This document shows, piece by piece, positions 37,882 to 46,469 of a DNA stretch of 64,000 nt. The stretch comes from Martinezella tropici. GTDB taxonomy: Bacteria > Pseudomonadota > Alphaproteobacteria > Rhizobiales > Rhizobiaceae. The notes beneath the pieces are model-generated. The model ran no database searches, was not told where the DNA came from, and was given only the letters and a program-made list of their open reading frames with translations. Both the position numbers and the translations under genes were made by a program. The stretch's first letter is position 1; each line of letters begins with the position of its first letter. The stretch is from contig NZ_VNIP01000007.1 of assembly GCF_008370325.1 (NCBI RefSeq), positions 1 to 64,000 on the forward strand, written 5' to 3'.

Positions 37882-38604
37882 ATGACCAGACAGCGCCGCC
37901 GTCGCCTTATCAAGACCCGCCGCACGGTGACGGGGTTTCTGCTCGTTGCCTCGATTGCCTTTCTGGCCGGGATGACCGATGCCGTCGGCCTAATGCTGAC
38001 GGGCAACTTCGTGTCCTTCATGACTGGCAACACGACGCGGGCAGCAATTGCGCTGGGGACGGGGGATTTCGGCCATGCGGCGGTGCTGTTCTCGGCCATC
38101 CTGACATTCATCATCGGCAACGCGCTCGGAATCGTCATTGCTCATGCGGCGGACCGGCGAGCTTTCGTGGTGCTTGCCTGCGTCAGCATCCTTCTGGCAG
38201 CCGCCGCGGGCTTTGCGGAACCGTCGTTGGTTCTGGTGCAGTTCTATCTGGTGGTGCTTGCCATGGGCATGGTCAATGCTACTGTCGAGCATATCGAAGG
38301 CCTGCCGATCGGCCTCACCTATGTCACCGGGGCGCTCTCGCGCTTCGGACGCGGTCTTGGCCGTTTCCTGCTGGGGGATCGGGATTTTCTCTGGACGGTG
38401 CAGATCGTGCCCTGGAGCGGCATGATCTCAGGCGCCATCATCGGCGCGCTTCTGGCCGGCGCCTTTGGTGCACACGCGCTCTGGCTGGTGTCGATGGTCG
38501 CCCTCGTCCTGGCGCTATCGACGCTTTTCATCCCCCGTCCGCTGCAGCGTCGCTTCAATCAGCGCTTCGTTATTTCGGCGTCGATGGTGCGGCGATCGAA
38601 ATAG
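37882..38604 (+). CDS. DUF1275 (YoaK-like) membrane protein
   Basis: A 240-residue membrane protein with six to seven predicted helices. The N-terminal block FLAGMTDAVGLMLTGNFVSFMTGNTTR is the DUF1275 hallmark, and the later GLPIGLTYVTGALSRFGRGL segment also matches. The family is widespread and uncharacterised. It starts after the atypical segment and its codon use is again of core type. Confidence 0.88.
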   Translation: MTRQRRRRLIKTRRTVTGFLLVASIAFLAGMTDAVGLMLTGNFVSFMTGNTTRAAIALGTGDFGHAAVLFSAILTFIIGNALGIVIAHAADRRAFVVLACVSILLAAAAGFAEPSLVLVQFYLVVLAMGMVNATVEHIEGLPIGLTYVTGALSRFGRGLGRFLLGDRDFLWTVQIVPWSGMISGAIIGALLAGAFGAHALWLVSMVALVLALSTLFIPRPLQRRFNQRFVISASMVRRSK

Positions 38605-38676
38605 CCACATTGCAGTGCACAAAAATCTGCTAGGGAGAAAAACGAATCGTTTTGCCGACAAGCCTAAGGATATGCC

Positions 38677-39468
38677 GTGTTCGTTTTTTCGAAACTTGTC
38701 TGGATTTTCGGTCAGCCGTTGTCGCTGGCGTTCCTTTTCATCCTGCTGACCTTCATCGCCGCTCTCCTGCGCTGGCGCGCCACCGTGATTGTCTCCTCGC
38801 TGCTGTCGGTGCTTATCCTGTTCGTCTCGCTCTATACGACGGCGGGCGCCTATGTCGTCCAGGGGCTGGAAGAACGCTTTCCGCGCGCCGCCGCCGATCC
38901 GGCGGATCTCAAATGCATGATCGTCCTCGGCGGCGCCACGCAGAACGAGGTTACGACCGCGCGTGGCGGTTATGAGTTCGATTCGGCCGGCGATCGCCTC
39001 GTCGAAGCGCTGCGTCTCTCGCAGAAATATCCGCAGGCGCGCATCGTCATCTCGGGCGGCGATGGCTCGATCGGCGGCACCTATGAGGGCGATGCCGTCA
39101 TCTCCGAGCGCTTCTTTACGGCACTCGGTATTCCCAAAGACCGCATGGTCGCGGATACGACCTCGCGCACCACCTTCGAGAACGCGGTCAACACGAAGGA
39201 ATTGCTGGAGCAGAACGGGCTTTCGAATTGCCTGCTCATCACATCAGGCTTCCACATGCCCCGCTCGATGGGCATCTTCCGCAAGCAGGGCATCGATGTC
39301 GTGCCCTGGCCGGTCGATTACCGCAGCACCGGCAAGGAAACGCCCGGCCTCGATTTCACCCAGCCCTCACGCAACGCGCAACTGCTGGCGACGGGATTGC
39401 GCGAATGGGTCGGCCTGGTCGGCTATTACGCCGTCGGCCGGACATCGGCGCTCTATCCCGGACAGTGA
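38677..39468 (+). CDS. YdcF/DUF218-family membrane-anchored protein
   Basis: A 263-residue protein with two N-terminal membrane helices (about 8-60) followed by a DUF218 domain: MIVLGGATQNEV, VISGGDGSIGGTYEGDA and ADTTSRTTFENAVNTKELL, then LLITSGFHMPRSMGIFRKQG. Related ElyC and SanA act in envelope polysaccharide metabolism. The start is GTG 38677 with AAGGA eight bases upstream. It lies 73 bases after the DUF1275 gene. Confidence 0.9.
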   Translation: MFVFSKLVWIFGQPLSLAFLFILLTFIAALLRWRATVIVSSLLSVLILFVSLYTTAGAYVVQGLEERFPRAAADPADLKCMIVLGGATQNEVTTARGGYEFDSAGDRLVEALRLSQKYPQARIVISGGDGSIGGTYEGDAVISERFFTALGIPKDRMVADTTSRTTFENAVNTKELLEQNGLSNCLLITSGFHMPRSMGIFRKQGIDVVPWPVDYRSTGKETPGLDFTQPSRNAQLLATGLREWVGLVGYYAVGRTSALYPGQ

Positions 39469-39470
39469 CC

Positions 39471-39536
39471 ACGTGTCCGGGCCGTAATAGCTACGTGCCC
39501 GGGCGGTAATAACGACGTACCCGGGCCGTAAAGCCT
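39471..39536. repeat. Three 22-base tandem repeats
   Basis: Units 39471-39492, 39493-39514 and 39515-39536 share ACGT-CCGGG-GTAA and each holds a CCGGGC-type centre (ACGTGCCCGGGCGGTAATAA in the middle copy). The third overlaps the stop codon of the minus-strand gene at 39535. The array fills the whole gap between two convergent genes. Confidence 0.8.
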
Positions 39537-40014
39537 ATTTCTTCGAGATCGTGACAAATTTGACGCTGCGGACCCGGACGGTGATCTCGCAGCGGTCCTC
39601 GCCGTCCTTGCGGTCGCAGAAGTGCGGATGCATTTTCATGACCAGCACCATGTTGCCGAAGCGCTGGATGAAATCATAGCCGTAGATCCGCGCCGTGGCG
39701 ACGAGCAGGTAGCCACCCTCGGCCACCTGGACATAGAAATTATAGGGGCAGCCCTCGTCCGTGCAGTAGGGTCCCTTTTCGCCCTTGCAGGTGATCTCGC
39801 CCTCGTTGACGACGATATCCATCAGCTTGTCATTGTTGATGTCCTGCTGGGTGGCGAAATGATCGCCGAAGCTCGCCTGTCCGTCGCAGCTCTTGGTGAA
39901 GTGGTCTTTCTCGAATGCCACGGGATCCTGCAGGATCGATTGCTGCGCCTCGGCCACGGCGGGCATGATCACGAATGCGATAAGGTTGAGGATCACGATC
40001 AGCAGGGATTTCAC
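39535..40014 (-). CDS. Secreted Cys-containing hypothetical protein
   Basis: A 159-residue protein with a clear Sec signal peptide (hydrophobic 3-18, cleavage near residue 23 after AEA). The mature part has six cysteines (KSCDGQ, ITCKGEKGPYCTDEGCPYN, HFCDRK, DRCEI), probably three disulfides, so it is likely periplasmic. I do not recognise a family. It is convergent with the YdcF-like gene, and its stop lies in the tandem repeat array. Confidence 0.7.
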   Translation of the reverse strand: MKSLLIVILNLIAFVIMPAVAEAQQSILQDPVAFEKDHFTKSCDGQASFGDHFATQQDINNDKLMDIVVNEGEITCKGEKGPYCTDEGCPYNFYVQVAEGGYLLVATARIYGYDFIQRFGNMVLVMKMHPHFCDRKDGEDRCEITVRVRSVKFVTISKK

Positions 40015-40154
40015 GGGGGATTCCTCTTCGAAGCGCCGTTACGGCCACGATAACAGCCGCAGCCGCTGCGATATCTTTACATCAGCCGGCTTGCGCGGCC
40101 CTTGCCGTCGTGATTCATTCCGGGAAAATCGCCGGCGCCTCGTTGGAGTTTTCG

Positions 40155-40790
40155 ATGTCGCTTCTCTCGTTTCTTGATTATGCCGGCGTCGCCCTTTTTG
40201 CCGCAACCGGCGCGCTCGCGGCTTCGCGCAAGCAGCTCGATCTGATCGGCTTCCTGTTCCTGGCCGCTGTCACCGGCATCGGTGGCGGTACGCTGCGCGA
40301 TATCGTCCTTGGCCGGGTGCCGGTCTTCTGGGTGCTGAACCCGACCTATATCATCATCTGTGCCGTGGTCGGCGTCCTGGTCTTCTTCACCGCGCATCTG
40401 TTCGAATCGCGCTACAGGCTGCTCATCTGGCTCGATGCGGTGGGACTGTCGGCCTATTGCGTGATGGGGGCTGCCAAGGGCATGGCGGCAACGGGTTCGC
40501 CCACTGTCGCCATCGTCACCGGCGCGCTGACGGCGACGTTTGGCGGCATCCTGCGCGATCTGCTGGCGAATGAGCCCTCGGTGCTGCTGCGCCCAGAGAT
40601 CTATGTGACGGCCTCGCTCGTCGGCGCCGGCGTCTTCACGGCCGCCAACGCGACGATGTTGCCGCTTTATGCATCTGCGGGGCTGGGCGTAATCGCGGCT
40701 TTCGCGGTGCGCGGCGGCGCGCTCTGGTTCGGCTGGACCTTCCCGACCTATCATCACAAGCCAGGTCGGCATCCGGATGATGTGATGTAA
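40155..40790 (+). CDS. TRIC-type (UPF0126) cation channel protein
   Basis: A 211-residue membrane protein with seven predicted helices in two homologous halves. The marker motifs are GIGGGTLRDIVLG in the first half and TATFGGILRDLLANE in the second, as in bacterial homologues of trimeric intracellular cation channels. It likely conducts K+ or other monovalent cations. ATG 40155 (MSLLSFLDY) is preferred to the frame opening at 40110. Confidence 0.88.
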   Translation: MSLLSFLDYAGVALFAATGALAASRKQLDLIGFLFLAAVTGIGGGTLRDIVLGRVPVFWVLNPTYIIICAVVGVLVFFTAHLFESRYRLLIWLDAVGLSAYCVMGAAKGMAATGSPTVAIVTGALTATFGGILRDLLANEPSVLLRPEIYVTASLVGAGVFTAANATMLPLYASAGLGVIAAFAVRGGALWFGWTFPTYHHKPGRHPDDVM

Positions 40791-40811
40791 CGGGAGGGGA
40801 GGCAGTAGGAG

Positions 40812-40878
40812 TTAGGCAATAGGCAATAGCGGATGGCCGGGAAACAATTCTATTGCCTATTGCCTATTGCCTATTGCC
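40812..40878. repeat. 7-base tandem repeat and inverted copy at the irr 3' end
   Basis: TATTGCC occurs four times in a row (40851-40878), facing an inverted pair AGGCAATAGGCAATAG at 40814-40829, so the region can fold into a hairpin of about 16 base pairs. The irr stop codon (40871-40873) is inside the last repeat units. Confidence 0.85.
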
Positions 40879-41290
40879 GCTTACGCCGCAGGCGGATCAC
40901 CACGTCGACATGGGCGATTTCCATGCCCTTCGGCGGTTCGGGCAGGTTGTCGATCGTCAGGTTGCTGATCGGAATATCCAGCACTTCATTGTGGCCTTCC
41001 ACGAAAAAGTGATGGTGATCGGAGACGTTGGTGTCGAAATAGGTCTTGGTGCTTTCGACGGCGAGCACGCGGATCAGGCCAGCCTCGGTAAATTGATGCA
41101 GCGTGTTGTAGACGGTGGCGAGCGAAACCGGAACGCCGGCGGCAACGGCTTCCTCGTGAAGCTCCTCCACCGTCAGATGGCGGTCGCCCTTGGCGAAGAG
41201 AAGGTCTCCCAGCGCAATCCGCTGTCGGGTCGGCCTCAGGCCGACATGGCGCAGCCTGGTTTCGATCGCGATTTCGGCCTCTTCCGCCAT
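40871..41290 (-). CDS. irr: Iron response regulator Irr (Fur family)
   Basis: A 139-residue Fur-family protein: winged helix with RHVGLRPTRQRIALGDLLF and VSLATVYNTLHQF, and a metal/heme region SDHHHFFVEGHNEV with the His cluster used for heme or regulatory metal sensing in rhizobial Irr. Irr represses heme synthesis and activates iron uptake genes under low iron. It is divergent from fabA, a common rhizobial order. The last codons lie in a 7-base repeat. Confidence 0.94.
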   Translation of the reverse strand: MAEEAEIAIETRLRHVGLRPTRQRIALGDLLFAKGDRHLTVEELHEEAVAAGVPVSLATVYNTLHQFTEAGLIRVLAVESTKTYFDTNVSDHHHFFVEGHNEVLDIPISNLTIDNLPEPPKGMEIAHVDVVIRLRRKRQ

Positions 41291-41587
41291 TCAGGGACTC
41301 CAGATTCCTAATCTCTATAATTCTTTACTAAGCCATATAACTTTTGCCTTGATTGCTTTCAATAGTTTCAATGGGGTGGGAAGGTGCTCAAAAGCCGCAA
41401 AAAACCGGCTTTTGGCGCAATTCGCTCTGGTCGCGGCTCTGGCGTTCCTGTATGCGACCACCACATAACGGCTAGTGCGGTCGATCGAACGGATGAATGA
41501 GAATGCGATGCTTTCGCTTCATTTTCTGTCCATCTTGCACTAAAGCTTCACATCCATCGGCATTCATGCGGGGGAAACGGATTTTTT

Positions 41588-42103
41588 ATGACGACGAGAC
41601 AGTCCAGCTTCAATTACGAGGAAATCCTGGCTTGCGGCCGCGGCGAACTGTTCGGCCCGGGCAACGCGCAGCTTCCCCTGCCGCCGATGCTGATGGTCCA
41701 TCGCATTACTGAAATTTCCGAGACCGGCGGCACCTTCGACAAGGGCTTCATCCGCGCCGAATACGACGTGCGCCCCGATGATTGGTATTTCCCCTGCCAT
41801 TTTGCCGGCAATCCGATCATGCCCGGCTGCCTCGGCCTTGACGGCATGTGGCAGCTGACCGGCTTCTTCCTCGGCTGGCTCGGCGAACCCGGCCGCGGCA
41901 TGGCGCTTTCGACGGGCGAAGTGAAGTTCAAGGGCATGGTCCGCCCGGATACGAAGCTTCTCGAATACGGCATCGACTTCAAGCGTGTCATGCGCGGCCG
42001 TCTGGTGCTCGGCACCGCCGACGGCTGGCTGAAGGCTGACGGGGAGGTCATCTATCAGGCGACGGACCTGCGCGTGGGCCTGTCGAAGGACAAGGTTGCC
42101 TGA
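41588..42103 (+). CDS. fabA: 3-hydroxydecanoyl-ACP dehydratase/isomerase
   Basis: A 171-residue enzyme that dehydrates 3-hydroxyacyl-ACP and isomerises the trans-2 to cis-3 decenoyl-ACP, the branch point for unsaturated fatty acids. Catalytic His71 in [13 protein letters not shown] and Asp85 in GLDGMWQL are in place. First gene of fabA-fabB-fabI. Confidence 0.97.
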   Translation: MTTRQSSFNYEEILACGRGELFGPGNAQLPLPPMLMVHRITEISETGGTFDKGFIRAEYDVRPDDWYFPCHFAGNPIMPGCLGLDGMWQLTGFFLGWLGEPGRGMALSTGEVKFKGMVRPDTKLLEYGIDFKRVMRGRLVLGTADGWLKADGEVIYQATDLRVGLSKDKVA

Positions 42104-42156
42104 ACCGCGGCGCCGCCGCCTCCACAAAGACAGACGTTTTAGAAAAGGTCATCGAC

Positions 42157-43380
42157 ATGAGACGGGTAGTTGTTACGGGTCTGGGTATTGTCTCTTCGAT
42201 TGGAAACAGTGCTCAAGAAGTGACCGCCTCGCTGCGCGACGCCAAATCCGGCATTTCTTTCTCTCCCGATTTCGCCGAGCACGGCTTCAAGTGCCAGGTC
42301 TGGGGTTCGCCGAAGATCGACACGACCGATCTGGTGGATCGCCGCGCCATGCGCTTCCTGTCGCAGGGCGGCGCGTGGAATCATGTCGCCATGAAGCAGG
42401 CGATCGCCGATAGCGGCCTTGAGGAAGGTGATATCACCAACGAGCGCACCGGCATCATCATGGGCTCCGGCGGCCCGTCGACCCGCACGCTGATCGAAGC
42501 GGCCGACATCACCCGCAAGAACAACAGCCCGAAGCGCATCGGCCCCTTCGCCGTGCCGAAGTCGATGTCGTCGACCGCCTCGGCAACGCTTGCGACTTGG
42601 TTCAAGATCCACGGCGTCAACTACTCCATCTCATCCGCCTGCTCGACCTCGGCACATTGCATCGGCAATGCCGCCGAAATGATCCAGTGGGGCAAGCAGG
42701 ACGTCATGTTCGCCGGCGGCCATGAGGATCTCGACTGGACCATGTCGAACCTCTTCGACGCCATGGGCGCCATGTCTTCGGACTTCAACGACAACCACCC
42801 GGAAACCGCCTCGCGCGCCTATGACGCCAAGCGTGACGGCTTCGTCATCGCCGGCGGCGCCGGCGTGCTGGTTCTGGAAGAGCTGGAACATGCCAAGGCC
42901 CGCGGCGCCAAGATCTATGCCGAGATCGTCGGCTACGGCGCCACCTCGGACGGCTACGATATGGTAGCGCCGTCGGGCGAGGGTGCCGTGCGCTGCATGC
43001 GCCAGGCGCTCGCCACCGTGAAGGGCGATATCGATTACATCAACACCCACGGCACCTCGACGCCGGTCGGCGACAGCAAGGAAATCGGCGCGATTCGCGA
43101 AGTCTTCGGCGACAAGATCCCGCCGATCCAGTCGACCAAGTCGCTGACGGGCCACTCGCTCGGCGCGGCAGGCGTTCAGGAATCGATCTATTCGATCCTG
43201 ATGATGCAGGAGCGCTTCATCGGGGAAAGCGCCCATATCACCGAACTCGATCCGGAATTCGAAGGCGTGCCGGTCGTGCGCAAGCGCATCGACAACGCCA
43301 AGTTCGACATCGCTCTTTCGAATTCCTTCGGCTTCGGCGGCACCAACGCCACGCTCGTGTTCCAGCGCTACAACGGATAA
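42157..43380 (+). CDS. fabB: 3-oxoacyl-ACP synthase I
   Basis: A 407-residue condensing enzyme that elongates cis-unsaturated acyl-ACP intermediates. The nucleophile is Cys162 in [10 protein letters not shown], with the His pair in [12 protein letters not shown] and TGHSLGAAG; the FGFGGTNA ending is standard. It lies 53 bases after fabA, with GAAAAGGT upstream. Confidence 0.97.
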   Translation: MRRVVVTGLGIVSSIGNSAQEVTASLRDAKSGISFSPDFAEHGFKCQVWGSPKIDTTDLVDRRAMRFLSQGGAWNHVAMKQAIADSGLEEGDITNERTGIIMGSGGPSTRTLIEAADITRKNNSPKRIGPFAVPKSMSSTASATLATWFKIHGVNYSISSACSTSAHCIGNAAEMIQWGKQDVMFAGGHEDLDWTMSNLFDAMGAMSSDFNDNHPETASRAYDAKRDGFVIAGGAGVLVLEELEHAKARGAKIYAEIVGYGATSDGYDMVAPSGEGAVRCMRQALATVKGDIDYINTHGTSTPVGDSKEIGAIREVFGDKIPPIQSTKSLTGHSLGAAGVQESIYSILMMQERFIGESAHITELDPEFEGVPVVRKRIDNAKFDIALSNSFGFGGTNATLVFQRYNG

Positions 43381-43384
43381 GGCA

Positions 43385-44191
43385 ATGACGGGAATCATGC
43401 AGGGTAAGCGCGGCCTCATCATGGGCGTCGCAAACAATCACTCGATTGCCTGGGGTATTTCGAAGGCGCTTGCAGCCGAAGGCGCGGAACTGGCTTTCAC
43501 CTTTCAGGGCGAGGCGCTTGGCAAGCGCGTCAAGCCGCTCGCAGCCGAAGTCGGCTCGGATTTCCTGCTGCCTTGCGATGTCGAGGATCTGGCCTCCGTT
43601 GATGCCGTCTTCGACGCGATCAAGGAGCGCTGGGGCAGGCTGGATTTCATCGTCCACGCCATCGGCTTTTCCGACAAGAACGAGCTGAAGGGGCTCTATG
43701 CCAACACCACGCGGGAGAATTTCACCCGCACCATGGTGATTTCCTGCTTCTCCTTCACCGAGATCGCCAAACGCGCCGCCGATCTGATGACCGAAGGCGG
43801 CAGCATGCTGACTTTGACCTATAACGGTTCGACGCGCGTGATCCCGAACTACAACGTCATGGGCGTCGCCAAGGCCGCCCTCGAGGCTTCCGTTCGCTAT
43901 CTCGCCGCCGACTACGGCCCGCGCGGCATTCGCGTCAACGCCGTTTCCGCCGGCCCGATCCGCACGCTCGCCGGCGCCGGCATTTCCGATGCCCGTGCCA
44001 TCCTGTCGTGGAACCAGCGCAACGCGCCGCTGCGCAAGTCTGTTACCATCGACCAGGTCGGCTCGTCGTCGCTCTACCTCCTGTCGGATCTGGCAGCAGG
44101 CGTCACCGGCGAAGTCCACTTTGTCGACGCCGGCTACAACATCACCTCTATGCCGACGCTGGAAACGCTGTCGAGCGCGGACGCCGAGTAA
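43385..44191 (+). CDS. fabI: Enoyl-ACP reductase I (NADH)
   Basis: A 268-residue SDR-type enoyl reductase, the last step of each fatty acid elongation cycle. Cofactor site IMGVANNHSIAWGIS (12-26) and the catalytic Tyr-x6-Lys pair at Tyr156 and Lys163 (YNVMGVAK) are present. It starts four bases after the fabB stop and is translationally coupled. Triclosan-type inhibitors act on this family. Confidence 0.96.
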   Translation: MTGIMQGKRGLIMGVANNHSIAWGISKALAAEGAELAFTFQGEALGKRVKPLAAEVGSDFLLPCDVEDLASVDAVFDAIKERWGRLDFIVHAIGFSDKNELKGLYANTTRENFTRTMVISCFSFTEIAKRAADLMTEGGSMLTLTYNGSTRVIPNYNVMGVAKAALEASVRYLAADYGPRGIRVNAVSAGPIRTLAGAGISDARAILSWNQRNAPLRKSVTIDQVGSSSLYLLSDLAAGVTGEVHFVDAGYNITSMPTLETLSSADAE

Positions 44192-44207
44192 GCGTACTGA
44201 TCTGATC

Positions 44208-44236
44208 GTCCTCTCGGCCTTTTTGGTCGGGAGGAC
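44208..44236 (+). terminator. Hairpin after fabI
   Basis: GTCCTCTCGGCC / GGTCGGGAGGAC with a T5 loop, 17 bases after the fabI stop codon. It lacks a trailing T run, so it may act as an mRNA-end stabiliser or a weak terminator between fabI and the acetyltransferase gene. Confidence 0.5.
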
Positions 44237-44269
44237 CACATTTCCGGATATCCCTTCCAAGGATTCCCG

Positions 44270-44845
44270 ATGATGTCCAACGACGCAAAATCCCTCGCAT
44301 CGACCGAACGCCTCATCCTTCGCCGCTTTGTGCCCGAGGATTTTAAAGCCTATAGCGCCTACCGCTCCCTGCCGGAGATCTATCGTTTTCTTTACCGCGA
44401 TCCTCCCTCACCTGAAGTGTTGAGGGAGCGTTTCGATATCAGCCTGAATTCCCCTTTCTCCGAAGATGGAGATACGCTGCTATGTGCCGCCATTCGGCGG
44501 GAGGACGGTGCTTTGGTGGGAGATGTCAGCCTGACATTCGCAAACAAGGCGGCACTTCAAGCCGAGATCGGTTATACCTCCAACCCCGCCCATGCCGGGA
44601 GGGGATACGCGACGGAGGCGGCTGAAGCCATCATCACCCTCGGCTTCGGCAGGTTCGGCTTTCATCGGATTTTCGCACGCCTGGATGCGAAGAACGCCGG
44701 CTCCATCGGCGTCGTCGAACGGCTTGGCCTGCGCCGCGAGGCACATCTGATCGAAAACGACCGCTTCAATGGCGTCTGGGGCGACGAATATGTCTATGCC
44801 GCGCTGAGTCATGAATGGGCTGCAAGGGCGTCGCGTGAGGCGTGA
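44270..44845 (+). CDS. GNAT-family acetyltransferase (RimJ/RimL type)
   Basis: A 191-residue N-acetyltransferase beginning with the RimJ-like TERLILRRFVPEDF and containing the acetyl-CoA loop YTSNPAHAGRGYATEAAEAI and the ARLDAKNAGSIGVVERLGL segment. It would acetylate an amine, possibly a ribosomal N-terminus or a small molecule. It starts at ATG 44270 or 44273. Confidence 0.88.
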   Translation: MMSNDAKSLASTERLILRRFVPEDFKAYSAYRSLPEIYRFLYRDPPSPEVLRERFDISLNSPFSEDGDTLLCAAIRREDGALVGDVSLTFANKAALQAEIGYTSNPAHAGRGYATEAAEAIITLGFGRFGFHRIFARLDAKNAGSIGVVERLGLRREAHLIENDRFNGVWGDEYVYAALSHEWAARASREA

Positions 44846-44874
44846 TCTGTTTGCCACCGCAGCATACCCGCACT

Positions 44875-45048
44875 TCGTCATCCTCGGGCTTGACCCGAGG
44901 ATCCAGATACAAGTCCCGTGTGCGTTGCCGCGTCCGTGGGCATTGTAACAACGATTCGCGCCGCATTCTCGTTTGTGATTCAACCGGAGATGATGCGTCC
45001 GATTGGAACGCTTGTGCGTGGATCCTCGGGTCAAGCCCGAGGATGACG
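44875..45048. repeat. Pair of exact inverted 30-base repeats
   Basis: CGTCATCCTCGGGCTTGACC and on to GGATCCA (44875-44904) is repeated as its exact reverse complement at 45019-45048. Each copy is itself a near-palindrome (CTCGGG-CTTGA-CCCGAG). About 114 bases lie between them. This fills the gap between the acetyltransferase gene and rsmC; nothing else is seen in it. Confidence 0.9.
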
Positions 45049-45118
45049 GTAGAGATGGTAAAGGAAGAGCCCCGGAGGTACTCTGCGGCGCCAAGCAGCG
45101 TGAGCTGAGTCTCGCAAA

Positions 45119-45149
45119 AGAAAGGCGGCCCTTTGGCCGCCTTCTTCGC
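45119..45149 (-). terminator. Intrinsic terminator of rsmC
   Basis: On the minus strand AAGGCGGCC / GGCCGCCTT with an AAAG loop, followed by TCTTTTG, directly after the rsmC stop codon. Confidence 0.85.
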
Positions 45150-46166
45150 TTATTTCTTTGCCCAGAGCACCTTGTAGCGGGCATTGCGGCAGGTCTCGCC
45201 GAATTCCCTGAAATTCTCGGCCAGTACCGGTTCGTAGGGCAGGCCGCGATTGGCGACCAGCATCAGCCGGCCGCCGCCACGCAGCGCCGAGGCGGCCGTC
45301 TTGATCATCGCCTGGCCAAGCGAAGGCTCGGCGGCATGGCCCTCATGGAAGGGCGGGTTCATGATGATCAGGTCGTATTTGTCCTTGACCGGCTCGCTCG
45401 CCAGATCGTGCCAGAAGAAGCGCTGGGCGACTTTCGGGCAGTGCGACAGCAGATTGGCGCGTGCGGCCTCCAGAGCGCCGTAATGAGCCTCGTAGAGGTC
45501 GATGCGCTCGATCCTCGGCGATTTCGTTGCGAGCTCGACGGAGAGGTAGCCCCAGCCGGCGCCGAAATCGGCGGCATCGCCGGCAAAGTCGGTCGGCAGG
45601 CGCGAAGCGAGCAGTTCGGAGCCGGCATCGACACGGTCATGCGAGAACATGCCGGGCGCCGTGGTGAAGCTGTCGTCGACGAGCGTCGCCGGCTTTGCGA
45701 GCTGCGCCGTCAATAGCTTGATGTCGGCAGGACGCGCAAACCAGAAGGCAACGCCGTGATATTTCGGCATATGCTCGATCTGGAGCCCGAAGGCTTCGAT
45801 GCGCTTGCGCAGCGGCTGGATGCCATCTTCCTTGCCGCCGGCAACGAGGATGAGGCCGCCTTCCTTTACGCGCGCCAGCGCCTCGGCGATATGATCCTCA
45901 TTCTCGCCCTTGTGCTTGCCGCAGAGCACCAGCGCGCCGTCATAGCCTTCGCCTTCGATCTCCGGCGTCACGTTGATCCGCTGCGCCTGTAGCTGGCGAT
46001 AGAAGGGACGGAAGCCCTGGACGGCCGAAAGCTCCGCCGCAAAGCCTTCCGGCAGCGCAAAGCCCGCCTCGGCTCCGAGAAACAAGATGCGCTGACCTTC
46101 GCCGGGCGCGTCGACAGTGCCGGAGGCAAAGGGATGGAACAGGGTCTTCAGGGCATCGCGGCTCAT
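45150..46166 (-). CDS. rsmC: 16S rRNA (guanine-N2)-methyltransferase RsmC/RlmG type
   Basis: A 338-residue class I SAM methyltransferase in two halves. The degenerate N-terminal half is followed by the catalytic half, with the SAM site DFGAGWGYLSVELA and the catalytic NPPFHEGH motif typical of guanine-N2 rRNA methyltransferases. RsmC modifies G1207 of 16S rRNA; RlmG is a close alternative. ATG 46166 (MSRDALKTLFHPF) is preferred to the frame opening at 46238. A repeat-filled gap separates it from pnp. Confidence 0.85.
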   Translation of the reverse strand: MSRDALKTLFHPFASGTVDAPGEGQRILFLGAEAGFALPEGFAAELSAVQGFRPFYRQLQAQRINVTPEIEGEGYDGALVLCGKHKGENEDHIAEALARVKEGGLILVAGGKEDGIQPLRKRIEAFGLQIEHMPKYHGVAFWFARPADIKLLTAQLAKPATLVDDSFTTAPGMFSHDRVDAGSELLASRLPTDFAGDAADFGAGWGYLSVELATKSPRIERIDLYEAHYGALEAARANLLSHCPKVAQRFFWHDLASEPVKDKYDLIIMNPPFHEGHAAEPSLGQAMIKTAASALRGGGRLMLVANRGLPYEPVLAENFREFGETCRNARYKVLWAKK

Positions 46167-46230
46167 GGGCGTGGTCTCGTCGTGGGTTTCGTTATTTGGG
46201 TTTGCGGGTGGGTGTCTGTCCCTGTGCTTG

Positions 46231-46369
46231 CCCCTCACCCTAACCCTCTCCCCGTCGGGACGGGGAGAGGGGACGACGGAGTAAGTCAGCGCCTGGTTGC
46301 TTTAAGGCGGCGTCGAACACGGTCTAGTCCCCTCTCCCCGCAATGCGGGGAGAGGGTTAGGGTGAGGGG
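46231..46369. repeat. Paired inverted repeats, each with an internal hairpin
   Basis: CCCCTCACCCTAACCCTCTC followed by a CCCCG hairpin (46231-46274) recurs as its reverse complement ending GGGTTAGGGTGAGGGG (46327-46369). The two copies differ only in the hairpin loop. It lies between rsmC and pnp. The same word family is abundant in rhizobial intergenic regions. Confidence 0.88.
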
Positions 46370-46469
46370 CCGGGCACTTAATTTCGGCAAAACCGAACCG
46401 GCCACCCTCTTCAATATAAAAAGGGCGCGGAAAAGATCCCGCGCCCCGGAACGTGGATGAAGGCGCAGC

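Noticed and set aside
39471..39536. 22-base repeats as a CRISPR array
   Set aside because: Units are contiguous with no spacers and only three copies.
40812..40878. Short repeats as a CRISPR array
   Set aside because: Seven-base units without spacers; this is a simple tandem repeat.
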